The position numbers and the translations under genes are program-made. A DNA stretch of 64,000 nt from Podospora pseudoanserina (Eukaryota; Ascomycota; Sordariomycetes; Sordariales; Podosporaceae). The stretch covers positions 868,001-932,000 of the forward strand of contig NW_026946671.1 in NCBI RefSeq assembly GCF_035222485.1, read 5' to 3'. Shown here in pieces: positions 42,254 to 54,355 of the stretch (position 1 is the first letter of the stretch; each line of letters begins with the position of its first letter). The notes under the pieces were generated by a model. The model was given only the letters and a program-made list of their open reading frames with translations. It was not told where the DNA came from and searched no databases.

Positions 42254-45200
42254 ATGACGCGACCCAAGGTTCCCGACGACAAGCGCCAGCGTACTGCTCA
42301 GGCCTGTGACTCTTGCAAACGCCGGAAGCAAAAGGTGGGTTCATGTGTTTTATTTTATTATTATTTTTAATTATCTCACTTCGGTCCTGGGTCTCAGTCT
42401 TGGTTTCACTTTGCTTTGTGCCTTCAGCCCTGTGGATGGGCGGCTGTCTCTGTCCTGTTCTGGAGTGAGAGAAAGAAAGAGAAGTGTGTGTGGGTGTAGT
42501 GCAAGTGTACAAGTGTAAGTGTTGCCGGACTGAAGAAGAAGAAGAAGAAGAAGAAGGTTGCCTCTCTTATCAGAAGGGAATATATAGGATGGAAACACAG
42601 AACTGTGCCCCTCCCTGAGGGCCGTCTGTCTTGTCCATCTATGGGCTGGTTGGGCTCTGTCGAAAGCTTCCCGAGACGAGACCCAAGAGGAAAGCCGCTC
42701 TTATCTACTATACACCCGCTCTCCTGGTTTATGTCTCGGTCGTCTTCCACCGAATCTTCTTTTTTCTCCTTCCATACGCACACACGCCCGTTTTCTTGTC
42801 GGGATGCGCCGCAATCCAACACACATGTCACTCGGAGCTCGAGGGAAAATGCCTGCCTCAAGCAGGCAGAGAGATACCCGAGTTGGCGTCGTGTTCGCCC
42901 ACTTGTTACGAAGCACAAAGTCATAGGGACGGGGAAAGGCGAGAACCGCTCGAGTGGCACAAGCGTGTCCGCTCCTCCACCGTTGCTCGAAAACTCGATT
43001 TCAGCTCAGGTCGGAACGTCGTCGTCAGATGCGTTCATCTTTCCGATCTGGAATGCCCTCTATGCTTCCTTCTCCGCGGATTCTTCCAAAATCTCTGGCT
43101 GAGACCCTGGAGACGCCACCGAGCAGAGTAACTTGTTGTGCTTGTGTCTCTATCCTCGGAGTTATTCTTGGACAGCCCAGGTTTCCATCACCTGCGATTC
43201 TTCTGCCTCACGATATCTGGGATTCGTTTACTGATACATCTTGTTCCAGTGCAATGGCGTGAAACCTTGCCAGACCTGCCTCAGAAGAAAACTCACCTGC
43301 TCGTACACGCCCAACAACGCTTCGGATTATGGACCGGGTGAGTCTGCTGGGTCACCGACGAAGCGTCGACACATTGAGACGTCGCCTCCATCCATCTCCG
43401 CCACACTCGAGAAGGCCAACAACAGCTCGCCCCAGGCCCGCGAGGTGATGCAGTCTTGGGATGAGACGCTGGCCGCCCAGGCAAGCCAGGCCTCGATAGG
43501 CGGATCAGCACTATCGTCGCCGACAGCACCGTTACCGCCGCCTCTAGCAGGCCGAGGGCATGTGAAGAAGGTCTCGATTCACGGGACGAAGAAGCTGCCA
43601 AGCCGCAGCAACACGGGCAACACCAGCGGCTACGCTGAGGAGACCAACATATACACCGAGACGAGAATGTTGCAAGACCAGTCAAGACGGCTTCGTAAGT
43701 CTCTCTCTGCACCCACCCTTATGGTACACAGCATTTTTTTTTTTGGCTGACGTATGCTCTTACGACAGTCTACATTGGAGATGCCTCGACACTGTCCATC
43801 CTGCAGCTGATTCGGATTATTGTCGAAAGCACATCGGGGACAGAGATGGGGTCTCCTTTTATCGACGATCCTAAGAGGCATCGCATTCAGGAAACCATCA
43901 TTGACTTTCCTGAGAACACACGGGTACCGACCCTGTTGCCGGACCAGGAAACAACCCATGTTCTCATAGCTTCCTATTTTACAAATGTGGGTCCACCCCT
44001 TTTAGCCCCCTTTCTCTGACATTCAACGGCGGCTGACCCCACCTTGTCTAGACCTGCGGGATCGTGGAGGTGTTTGACAGAAAACAGTTTATGCAGTCGG
44101 TGGAGGCTTGCTATCGGGACCCACCATCGGCCAACAACTACTTCTTGTGTCACCTCTTCTTGGTGCTGGCTCTTGGTCTCCTCTTTGCTGCGCCTACCCC
44201 AGGTAGCCGGGAAGAGCATGTCATCAACAAGCAGCTCTCTGCAAGGCCAGACAGGGCAGAGTTGTACTTTAGGAGCGCTCGAACGATGTGTGATCCCGGT
44301 GCTGGGTTTGAGGACGCTGACTTTTGGTCGGTTCAGGCGCTGTCGTTGATGACACTCTACATGTTGACTATCCCCAAGAGGAACACGGCGTATGCTTATC
44401 TCGGGATGGCTGTTCGGTCAGCGTATGCTTTGGGCCTGCATAGAGAGGAGACGTTGAGGGATGTCATCTTTACGCCGGGAGAGATGAAAGTCAGGCGGAA
44501 CTTGTGGAAGACACTGTTCATCTTGGATCGATTCTTGGCGGCAACCTTGGGCAGGCCCACCGCCATCTCGGGCCACGACTGCTCGATGAATATCTTCTCG
44601 GATGATGATGCCGTCAACTCTATGGAGATCACTGGGGAGTTTGACCCGGTTCACGCCAAGAGCTTGCATGCTTGTGTCGAGACCTGTCGGATTATTGGCG
44701 ACACGTTGAGGGTCTTTTCTTCGCGCAAGATTTCCACCACGAAGGTGCAGGAGATCATCAACGACATGTCTATGGACTGGGAAGATGATTTACAAGCTGC
44801 CCTGCAACGCCGTCTATCAAACGCTGGTCCTGCTCGAAGCCCGGCGCATGGCATGGCATCCTTACATGTCAACCTTCTGGCACTCCATTCACTGATCCTT
44901 CTTACCAGGCAGCTCTTTGTTATGCACAACTGGATGCTTGTCGAGCAGCGGTCTGGGAAGAAGAAGCCCTCACCAATTCACGAGTCGCCCATGGCGAGGT
45001 TCTCAGAGGCCTGCGTCCTGGCTTCCTACCAAACGATTCAGCTTGTCCAGCAAGCTCGAGAAGAACAACAGCTCCCTCGAAGGAACCCTTTTGTCATGTA
45101 AGTGTTCTCTCCTCACGGGGACAAGGCCTTCTCCCATTTCTAACCGCCCCCAGATACTTTGTCTTCGCCGCCAGCCTCGTCATCCTGATGAACCAATTCT

Positions 45201-45651
45201 CGTGCCTCTACTACACAAACGCCTACGACAAAACCATCCGCGACGCAGTCGATTTCATGGAATACTGCACCAAACTCGACCCCCAAGCCGAGCGTGTCCT
45301 CGACATCATCACCCGCTTCGCAAAAGTAGTAGACAAATGGACAAAAAAAAACAAATACGACGCCCCCCCCTTATCGGAAGACCTCTCCTTCCTCTACAGC
45401 CACCCGTCCAGTCCCCAACCCGAGCCTGCCAATACCCTGTCGGGAGGACCAGTAGTGGCAAGTCCCCTCCAGGAAACCACCACCCACCCCGACCCATCCC
45501 ATCCCAGTTATCCCCCCCAACACCACCGCTTCAACGACCCCGGCCTGTTGACTCCCCCCCAAATAACCTCCTCCAAAATGCCCCTGTCTGACATCCTCGC
45601 CCCCACAACCCAACAGGACACCCGCATGAACGGCATGTCACCCCTCCTCCC

Positions 45652-45694
<43 letters not shown>

Positions 45695-46078
45695 CCGCCA
45701 CCACACCAACAACAAACCCAAAACGACTCCCCTGGTTATAACAGAGAGATCGAATTCGACTTTGACAACCTCTGGAACAACTGGCTCAACCTCCCCCAAC
45801 CAGCCATCGTCCCTCCCACTCCCACCGCGGGCATATCACCCCTCACCGGGCCACCGCAATTCTCCCCCGTTGCGGCGGCAGCCCAGCCGGAGCCTTTTCC
45901 CGGTGCGTACACCACCATTCCTGTTGTTGTTCATCACTCTCCCCCTGGGGTTCCCGTCTCGGTTGTCGCTGGGGGACAACCAGCAATCGGGCATGCGGGG
46001 ATGGGGCATCATCATCATCAGCACCATCATCATGGGAATAACATACCCTTGTATCACTCCTCGAGTACATTTGGCTGA
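42254..46078 (+). CDS. Zn2Cys6 fungal transcription factor
   Basis: Five exons (42254-42334, 43250-43694, 43769-43986, 44052-45097, 45154-46078) give 904 residues. The Zn2Cys6 cluster, CDSCKRRKQK|CNGVKPCQTCLRRKLTC (C-x2-C-x6-C-x5-C-x2-C-x6-C), begins at residue 18 and is split by intron 1, which at 915 bp is far longer than the other introns in the window (51-110 bp). The fungal transcription factor middle homology region follows (SYFTN|TCGIVEVFDRKQF, SVQALSLMTLYMLTIPKRNTAYAYLGMAVRSAYALGLHRE, RNLWKTLFILDRFLAATLGRP). The C-terminus is Pro-rich, with about 15 consecutive Gln coded by a (CAA)n run near 45653-45695, then an acidic EIEFDFDNLWNNWL patch that may activate, and a His-rich end. It is convergent with the ring-cleavage dioxygenase. 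Target genes are unknown. Confidence 0.88.
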
Positions 46079-46780
46079 TGATCAGGAACACATAAAAAGT
46101 AGTGTTTGGAGCAACGCCGCATAACAGGGGTCCGATTAGGCAAGGGCAGCAGTGGTTCGTGAGGAGTCCTTGAAAACCAACGCTCCGATGAAGAGTGATG
46201 GAGGGACAAACCAACAACACTAGTATAACCCCACATGGGACCGCAGAGACTGAGAAAATTGGTTCCACAAGGATGGGAAAGAAATGAAGATGTCGAGAGT
46301 GGGAAGAAGAGCAGACAACCCCGAGAAACAAAGATAATGTCTACTGGTTTTTTTTTTTTTTTTTTTTTGGTTTTCTTATACCTAAAATAAGCCTGGCGTC
46401 GAATCGACCTTTGTGTATATCACCTCTCAACCTTTCGACTCACATCCTCGTCAATGACAGACACTCGAGCAAGAGAAGAAGATCGCAGTGTCAGTCAGAC
46501 CATCCAGCATTCGCCACCGACCTGTGGACCAACAGCATGGTCCCCGCTTGAAGGACGGAAAAGAGCAACAGGTCAGGCATGACCATCATGTAGCGCGAGC
46601 TATCGAGAGCACAATCTGAATTGCTTCAACAAAATAATCTACATCTGCCAACCAGTCTACCAACCCAAACGCCATCGCCCGAAATGCCAGTCGATCAAAA
46701 CACACACACACACACCCACACCCACACACATTTATATATATATATATATATACAATCGCTGCTACCCCCAACTCAACCCT
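46079..46780. other. convergent 3' region with microsatellites
   Basis: Between the stops of the Zn2Cys6 gene and the dioxygenase. A T run of about 18 lies near 46350-46367, a CA-rich run at about 46700-46730 and a (TA)n run at about 46736-46752. No gene is seen. Confidence 0.55.
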
Positions 46781-47816
46781 TCAACACCTCCCCAGAATAA
46801 AATCATACCCCAACTCCCACCTCGCCCCCGGATCCCCCTCCCTCGGCTCAAACCTGACAACCAACTCATCCTTGACAGCAAAAACAGCATCATCATCCAC
46901 CCACCGATCCCGGCTGTCATACAACTGCGTCGTCAAAGCCCTATGCCCCTCGGCGCTAACAATGAAATGGATATGTCCCGGCCGGTTCGGGTGCCGATCC
47001 AACAACCCGAGCAACCTCCCGGCCGGCCCGTCATCCGGGATGGGATACGGCACCGGTCTCAGCGCGTACAGCGCGTACCTCCCCTGCTGGTCAGTCCTGA
47101 ACCTCCCGCGGAAATTCATCTCTGGCTGGTCAGAATCCTGCTGCTCGTACAGCCCGTTCGGCGCAGTGTGCCAGACATCTACGACGGCGTTTTCGATCGG
47201 CTTGCCGTCTGTGGAGAGGACCTTGCCGGATAAAAAGGCCGAGTCCTCTAGGGCTTTCTCGTACCACGAAACCGAAGGGGAAAGGCCCTGGACGATGGAG
47301 GTGCCGTTTGGGAGGAAGGGGGCGTCGCTGCGGTAGAAGGGGCCGAGGATGGCGGAGGGGGTTTGGGTGGTGGATGTGGCGAGTTGTTTGCTGGTGATCT
47401 CGTCGACGAGGGATTCTAGGCCGAGGATGTCGCAAAGGAGTTGGGTTTCGTTGCGGCGGTCGGAGGACATTTTGCCGCAGTCGTTCAGCTGTGGTGGTGG
47501 TGGTGGCGGTGTTAGTGAAAGGGTGGGATTGGGGGAGGCGGGGTAACCATACAAAGTCGACGGCGGCGCTCCATTCTCCTACTGTGAGATTGACTTCGCG
47601 GGCAAAGTCGTGGAGGTGGCGGACTAGACTTGGGAATATCTGGGCGAGTCTGGGGTTGGCGTTGGGGCCGGTGGCGGCGATGACCTTTTGGGTGAAGGTT
47701 GGGTCGTGTTGGCACTTCTTGCCGGCGGTGTTTATGCCGTTGGAGGTACCGTTTGGCTTGATCTTGGTGGTCGTTGCCCTGCTGGTAGCGGCGAGGTCTG
47801 GAATCATTTGCCCCAT
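46781..47816 (-). CDS. intradiol ring-cleavage dioxygenase
   Basis: A non-haem Fe(III) enzyme of the catechol / hydroxyquinol 1,2-dioxygenase class, which opens aromatic rings between the two hydroxylated carbons. Exons 47553-47816 and 46781-47488 give 323 residues; the 64-bp intron (GTATGG..CAG) joins SAAVDF to LNDCGKM. The N-terminal dimerisation helices are followed by SAILGPFYRSDAPFLPNG. The four iron ligands expected of the family are present: Tyr in NGLYEQQ, Tyr in GRYALYALRPVPYPIPDDGP, and two His in NRPGHIHFIV. No signal peptide is seen, so it is probably intracellular, in a catechol or hydroxyquinol branch feeding the 3-oxoadipate pathway. The exact substrate cannot be fixed. The neighbouring convergent Zn2Cys6 factor could be its regulator, but that is only a guess from position. 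Confidence 0.9.
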
Positions 47817-48464
47817 GGTGGTGGTAGATGGCTCTGTGCTTGTTCAAGGTTGTGCTGTTGTGTGCTGGGGGATGTGTGGTCAAGTCGAGGACTGGGAGAC
47901 AAGGAAATTCAACGATGGCAAGGGAGTTGAGGTAAAAGAAGGAAAGGCAGTGGATCGGGGGCGACGTGGGCCCGATATATACTCCCTCACAACCGTCGGT
48001 GAGAGAGAGGTGTGTACTCTTGTTTCCCCCGTCATCGCACGTCACACTGTGCCTCTTCGGACTACGCAGCGTACTTACACGTCAGGGGGGGGGGGCGTCA
48101 CGCAAAGAAGTACCGGGTTGTCACTATCTCCCTTGGAATTTGGGCACGCTCAACAACAGTCCATCGGGACGAAATGCTCCTTTCCTTCCCGTTGACCGCC
48201 GTGTGGACACTTGGCCCCTGAGCCCTCGGCCGTATCAGATCATGGCTGCTCCTCCCCTCCCATGACAAGAATGGCCTTATTTTCTTTTTGGAGATTGTGT
48301 CTTCTCCTACCAAGAAAAAAAAAAGGAGTTGGTACCCGTTTCAACGAGCGGTGAAAAGACCATCAAGGTCTCGATGCGGGAACGAACGGGAGTGTGGAAC
48401 CAAGACATGGCAAGCCAAAAAAAAAGCAAGACATGAAGACTTGATTCTAACGGGCGCCAAGGGC

Positions 48465-48588
48465 ACTGACTGACTGACTGACTGCCTCATCTACCTACCA
48501 GCCAGAAACTACAAGCTGGCAGCTCATCACCCCGTGAGTTTCCGATGACAGCAGTCAGTCAGTCGGTCAGTCAGTCAGTCAGTCAGTC
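48465..48588. repeat. inverted pair of CAGT microsatellites
   Basis: (ACTG)5 at 48465-48484 faces (CAGT)n at 48552-48588 across about 67 bp. The two arms are complementary over 20 or more positions, so single strands could fold into a long stem. Cruciform or hairpin formation is inferred. Confidence 0.9.
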
Positions 48589-49194
48589 CTTTTAAGACTG
48601 ATATAGCCGTCCAAGGTGTCAAAACCTGATGTTCCACAAGACGGCCTGTCACTGCTGTCTGTGTGTGTGTGTGTGATACCCTTCCAAAACTGACACCATT
48701 TTCCCTGGCCGCCTGCATCAAACAGGGCTGGGCTGACAGACAACGTGGCTTCACACACCACACGGAACAAATGCCGGAGGGGTATATGTATGTCGTGTGG
48801 TGATCAACCCCGGCAGATTCGGAGCGTATCACACACACACACACACACACATCGAGAACAGACAAAAAAAAGGAGAGTGCCGTATGCATGGGTCAAACAT
48901 GAGAAAAAGAAAAGAAAAGAAAAGAGACGGGCTCACCGTCCTGCATGGCGTGTCAACTGTCAAGCTGTAAGCAACCCCTTGGCTAGTGTCACCCGAGGAT
49001 TGGAAAAGCCTCTTGACCGCCTTGCAGCTAGCTCTTGGACCACTAGCGTCGAGAATTACCCACAGGTTGATCGTTCTAGAGGCTGATCGTCTATTGTTCT
49101 GGAAAAAGATGAGCCACTCAAGGACCGATTTGGCTTGTGGGGCTGTTACTACTACCACCACTTACACTCACCACCTCTTTCGGTGCTGGATCTC

Positions 49195-49195
49195 T

Positions 49196-49230
<35 letters not shown>

Positions 49231-49258
49231 ATCATCATCATCATCATCATCATCATCA
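49195..49258. repeat. (ATC)n microsatellite
   Basis: About 20 ATC units, interrupted by three GATCATCATG-type variants. Confidence 0.95.
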
Positions 49259-50903
49259 CCAGCTTGCATGACCGACGAACTCACTCGAACATCAAGTCCA
49301 AGGCAAAAGCAACCCAAGAAAAAAAGAACACCGCCAGAAGCCCATCAAAGGGTTGCATTTTCCCTTCCTTGACAAGCCGACCCAGCCTCTCGGCGGCGGC
49401 TCGGACCCGGTGCGCCGGACCATCATCCTACACCCCCCTTGTCAGCAACCACTGAAAGACGGAGATAGTCTCCCGTTTTGAACGCAACTGCCGGTGAAAG
49501 TACGATTGTTGGGGAGAGCAGGGACAAGGGGGTTAGGGTCGAGGAAAACGGCCTCGCATGCCGCCACACCGAGTCGGCTTTGCGGGCAAAGTGAGTGAAA
49601 GGAAGAATCCGGAACGCGGCATGCGGCTCAAATATTTGACATCTGTGAGGTTCAAAAAAGGGAGAGACAGGAAACTCGGTGATGGTCCAATAGGGAGCAG
49701 GCCCCAGTCACGGCACGGACTTGATGCCGGAAGGTGTGCTTGGCACATAGGTACGGAGAGAGGCGGGTACAGACGCTTGTGTTTGTCAGGGGAGGTTGAA
49801 TCTGTCCTGCGTTGGGCGGTCAGTATTGTCGACTGGATCGACGGAAATGCTATAAAAGTTGAAGAGAAAAGTTTGATGGGGGATGGAAAAATAACATTCT
49901 GTGTTGGCATACATGGCATTCTTTTCTCCCTTTTTTTTTCTTCTTTTTTTCTTTTGTTTTTCTTGTTTTCGAGATACCACTATATCAATCATTTTTTTTT
50001 CTTGACAGCTGCACAAACAAAATGACGGGAGAATGATACCAGTGTCCGATTACGGAGGGGGAGCAGCGCGATGATGGGAATGTCTCGTATTTTGGAGTTA
50101 GGAGGAGAAGCGGTCAAGGAAAAAAGACACCCCTGCTTAGATAGGTACTTACACCTTGAGGGTTTGACTCACCTTTCTTTGCCGGGCTTAATTCGCCAAT
50201 TGGGAAAGAAAACGTCAAGTTTTGGGATTTAGAATTCAGGACATTTTTGACTGATTCGGTGACCGAACGATGCAAAGTACCTATGTGGTGGTGGTGGTTG
50301 TTGATCAAAAGTGCTGGCTTACACACAGGCCCTGCAAGTGAGATTGACAGGCTGTGTAGGCGGCCACGTGAGTCTTTGACTGACGACATTTAGGGCTGAA
50401 AGGGGAAACAGAGCAGAAATGCATTGTTTCTGCTTATGGGATATTTACTGTAGCGGCGATGAATGGTGCTGATGGAAGTTTGGCGCTTACTCAGGGGTTG
50501 GTTGGTTGGTTGTGTAAGCCAGTTTTTGGAGGGGATTCTTAACCCCGAAGGACGTGAGTCAGGACTTGAGTATGGAAATTGTGAAGGTTGGGATGGAATG
50601 CAAAAATTGGGAATAGCTTCAAAAGGTGATATCTGATATCTGGAGGAGGCACATGACCAGGTTTACAAGACATGCCTTATCACGGGACTAGCCTGGTGTT
50701 TCACGGGTCCATCTCCCCTATTCCGCCAAGGGAGACAGACAAGTCTCAGATAATGCAGGTGGTGAAAATGTGGAAAGATTTGATCGATCGATCACATCGA
50801 CGATGGCCTGCACCACTCACACCTCGTGAAGTGACTTTAGCTCTTCGTCTATACGCCATGGATGTGAATAGCTTCCAAGTGCAGGTATCCCACTACTATA
50901 CTA

Positions 50904-53736
50904 CTACCACGTCGTAGGCCCAAAACTCTCTCCCGCCCCAACCCTCATCTGCACCGCCGTCCCCTTATAATCCACCGTGCCCGTGACAACCTCGTTCCCC
51001 CACCACTTCGGCGGATCAATCTCATTCAGCGTAAACACAAAGAAGATCACCAGCGTTGCCAGCGCCAGCCCCAAGTCCAACCCACTAGACGTCAAGAAAT
51101 TCAACCTCGACCACCAACCAAAATGCTTCTTCTTGATCCAATACTGGAACACAAACCCTACAATCCCCCAGCTTAGATAGTTCAATGGCGTAGCCGGTGG
51201 GATCGAGCCCGCTCCTCCAAAGATAAGTGGTGCCATGAGGAAGCGTAACCATGACTTTGGGCGTCGTCGGGCGAGGAGATAAATCACCACTGGTGTGACG
51301 GCGCCGAGGATGAAGAAGAGGAAGAGGGAGGAGTATATTTGTCCGGGGGAGAAGATCCTGGCTGGGCCGATGAGACCCCAGATGACCGAGGCGGAGAAGA
51401 AGACTTTTCCTCCGGGACAGCTGAAGTGTTCTGGCTGGGTGGGGGTGCAGACACCAGGTATGTAGTTGAGGGCGTAGTTGAGGGTGAAGACCTGGATGAA
51501 GCAGGAGAAGGTGGTGGCTACGACTTGGGCCATGAACATGGTACGGGGTGGGATCTTCATGTAGTGGCCGAATTTGAGGTCGGAGACGAAGGTGAGGGCT
51601 TGGGACATGGTGATGTAGCCAAAGGTTTTGAAGCTGTATAGCATATTAGTGTCCGGTTTTTAGGAGCACGACAGGAAAATAAAATAAAAACCTACATCAT
51701 GAGACCCAATGGCCGTCCAGGCTGGATATACCCATAGACAAACTCCGTCAGAACATTCAGGCCAATCTGGTTGTTTGTCACAGCCTGGATGATACCGATT
51801 GGTAACGAGAAGACGAAGGAGATGAAGACCGCCAACAAGAACGCCCACCAAGTCATGTTCGTCGGCCATGCCAACACGGTCAAGAAGCCGAGTCCAAGCA
51901 TCTGTTTTCCAGCAAGTCAGCACTTTCCACATACTCAAACCACACAAAGGTAAACATACTAGCCCGAACAGACTCATATACCACCACGTCGGCGCCTCCT
52001 TATACCTCCTCATCAGCTTCATATGAATATCCGCCTTCTCCGTCGTACTGCTCTTATACTGCCTCCATATCGTCTTCCCATGGTGCAAATACGTATACAC
52101 AATCAAGCTCGTGATCGCCGCAAACGACAACCCATACGACAGCGCAAACGTGGTGCTCAAAAACAGAGGCGAATAATTCTTATACGCCTCCTCGTCCAAC
52201 CTATAGTCTGGCGACAGCACCCTCGAAACATCATACTGCTTCCCCGTGTTGTCATACGTATTCGAGTCGCTCATTGGCAAGTACCATGAGTACCACGCCC
52301 CGCTATAGTGCAGCGTCGCTGCCAGGAACACAAAGAATGTCAGCACACCGATCATGGTGTTTGCTATCGCGTGCCTGTCCTCATTTCTCGTCAGCAACCC
52401 CCTTTTTTTCCACACCGACACAGAACAAGACCTACCAAGGCGGAATCAAAGGACTCCCGACAAACCCACTAATCTGCGTCCAGTCAAACGTAATGGGCAA
52501 CAGACTCAGCCCAGTACTGTACCCAAACAGCTGGTTCACCACCGCATTCTCGGGCGCCGCCCAAGTAACAAACGCAAAGCTGCTCAGAAACTGCGCCAAA
52601 AACCCTGGTACAAAATAATACACGCATGCCACCGCCGTCACGACCGAAAACCACCTATACCTAGGCATACTCCCCCCTACACCCACCCCTTTCCCGCCAT
52701 GCACCGTCCCATCTCCCTCTCCCCCTTTCGTTTCCTCTTCCTCGTACATGGCATTCATAAGCGTAACACTAACCAAGTTCCCAGGCCAGATCATGCCGGC
52801 TGGATAGACCAAAAACCGTCTCATCATTCCCGCGATCCCATACCCCAGGCTCTGGGTTGAGATAGTCAAGAGGAGCTGCCACATCAGCCCAAAATCCTGC
52901 TTGTAAAACACCTTTTGAGCGAGAATAATATCAGTAGCGTAGGCAACACCAAAAGAAACACTCGCCATGACGACAATGATGGCGTGTTCTTTGATGTTGA
53001 ACCCGCCGGGGTTGAGACGGAGTTTCTGCTTGACAAACGGGATCTTGACATGATAGTCCGGGACAAATCTTGCCCAGCCGTGACCCAGCGGCCACGCAAT
53101 GACCTGGGCGATGAGGGCACCCAACGAGATGGATGGTGAGCGAAGAGAAAAGAGGGTGTTCATGCTTGCGCCGAGAAAGATGAGCGAGAGGCCAATGGTC
53201 CAGGCACGGATGGTGTTGCATGGTAGCGTTGGGTCATCGTATGGTGAGACAGCAGCGCGGACCTCGGGGTAGGGCGAGTTCTCGACTTCTTCTTCGTGGT
53301 CGGACGTCTCTAGTGGGTCTTGAGAGTTGAGTGAGTCGAGCTCCAAGGCGTCGGCTGCGTCCCCGTCATCGTGGGAAGGGCGTTTGTGAGAGCGGACAGA
53401 TGATGGTGGGTGCCGGGGCAAAGGCCGGTGACGGTCTTCGTAATTGGCCGGCAGGTTGGGGTCTAGCAGCAGCTCGTTCTCCGAGGTATCGTCATCATCA
53501 TCGTACTCGAAGGGGTTTGTGAGGTGGTCGCCGAAGAGCGCGGGGCGAGCTTTGTTGAGGGATTCCTTGAGGCGAGCTACCGGGCTCCGGGGAGAGGATG
53601 GTTCTGGGGGTTCACGGCTCTGGGAAGGACCCGGTGTTGCTTTGGGGATGATATCATGGTCCGAATCTTGTTCGTCTGCGAGGAGACGTTGTTCAGGAAC
53701 AGCGGCGGATGGTTTTGAAGAAGATTGATCGGCCAT
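50904..53736 (-). CDS. OPT-family oligopeptide transporter
   Basis: A proton-coupled transporter for small peptides or related metal chelates, in the plasma or an internal membrane. Four exons (52436-53736, 51960-52374, 51696-51901, 50904-51633) give 883 residues; the introns are 61, 58 and 62 bp with GT..AG ends and consistent phases. The N-terminal 170 residues are soluble, acidic and Pro-rich with a DDDDD run. Then come about 14-16 hydrophobic segments with OPT marks: IRAWTIGLSLIFLGASMNTLFSLR, RFLVYPAGMIWPGNLVSVTL, SPLIPPW|HAIANTMIG (the splice restores the conserved motif), KTFGYITMSQALTFVSDLKFGHYMKIPPRTMF, IGPARIFSPG, and FLMAPLIFGGAGSIPPATPLNYLSWGIVGFVFQYW. The start is the ATG at 53736; an upstream in-frame reading lacks an ATG. 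It is divergent from CEM1. Confidence 0.92.
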
Positions 53737-54355
53737 GGTGAGCTCTCGTCCCGGTGGAGGGGCAGGGCGACAAGACGGGTACAAATTAGGTCATGACCGG
53801 TCAGTTGAGTGAGATGAGTGTTTTCGTCTGGTCAGATCTTTTCATAAGCTCATCATTTCTAAAGTCATCAATTGCAAGGCTGTGAGGTTCAATGAAAGAA
53901 AGAGCAGACAGATATTGTCAACAGGGTCCGAATGAATCGAATTCAGGAAGAAGGCGTGTACTCGGCGTTGGCGTAAGGTGAAACGTTCCCCGGGTTCGTG
54001 TAGTTCAGTATATATGCCAGATCAATCGAGAGAAAGAAAATAAACGCTTCGCTCCAAGCTTCAAAAAACACTTGAAAACAGCAGTATTTTGATGATATAT
54101 AAGAGCCAAGGTGTAGTTCATTCAAGGCGCTTTCCGGCCAGGTGGCGCCCCGAACGGCCTTTGTCTCCACAATTCCCCCGTCGCAACAGCTTCGGACAGG
54201 GGCCCCTGGACCTGAGCCGCTTAAGCTACCCGATAGCACTAACCTTAATCAAGTCTAGCTTTCCTGGGCGCCGACGTCCCATGAATTGTTTCTGCATTTG
54301 ATCAATCATTTGTTGATCACACACTTTTTCTACGGAAGACAGAGATGGACCGATC
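53737..54355. promoter_or_regulatory. divergent OPT/CEM1 promoter region
   Basis: 619 bp between ATGs on opposite strands. No gene is seen inside. An out-of-frame ATG at 54345 lies 11 bp before the CEM1 start and could act as a short upstream start. Confidence 0.55.

Larger units (their letters stand above)
47817..50903. other. 3.1-kb gene-free, microsatellite-rich stretch
   Basis: Upstream of the dioxygenase and downstream of the OPT gene. It holds a G10 run near 48086, an inverted pair of CAGT microsatellites (48465-48588), a (TG)n run at about 48660-48674 and an (AC)n run at 48831-48851 (again inverted relative to each other), a long (ATC)n run with GATCATCATG variants (49195-49258), and T-rich runs near 49930-50000. 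Frames here lack domains and are mostly products of the repeats. Confidence 0.5.

Noticed and set aside
42424-43131. Frames of about 165-178 codons inside the first intron of the Zn2Cys6 gene
   Set aside because: They lie fully inside an intron with good ends, overlap each other on both strands and show no domain.
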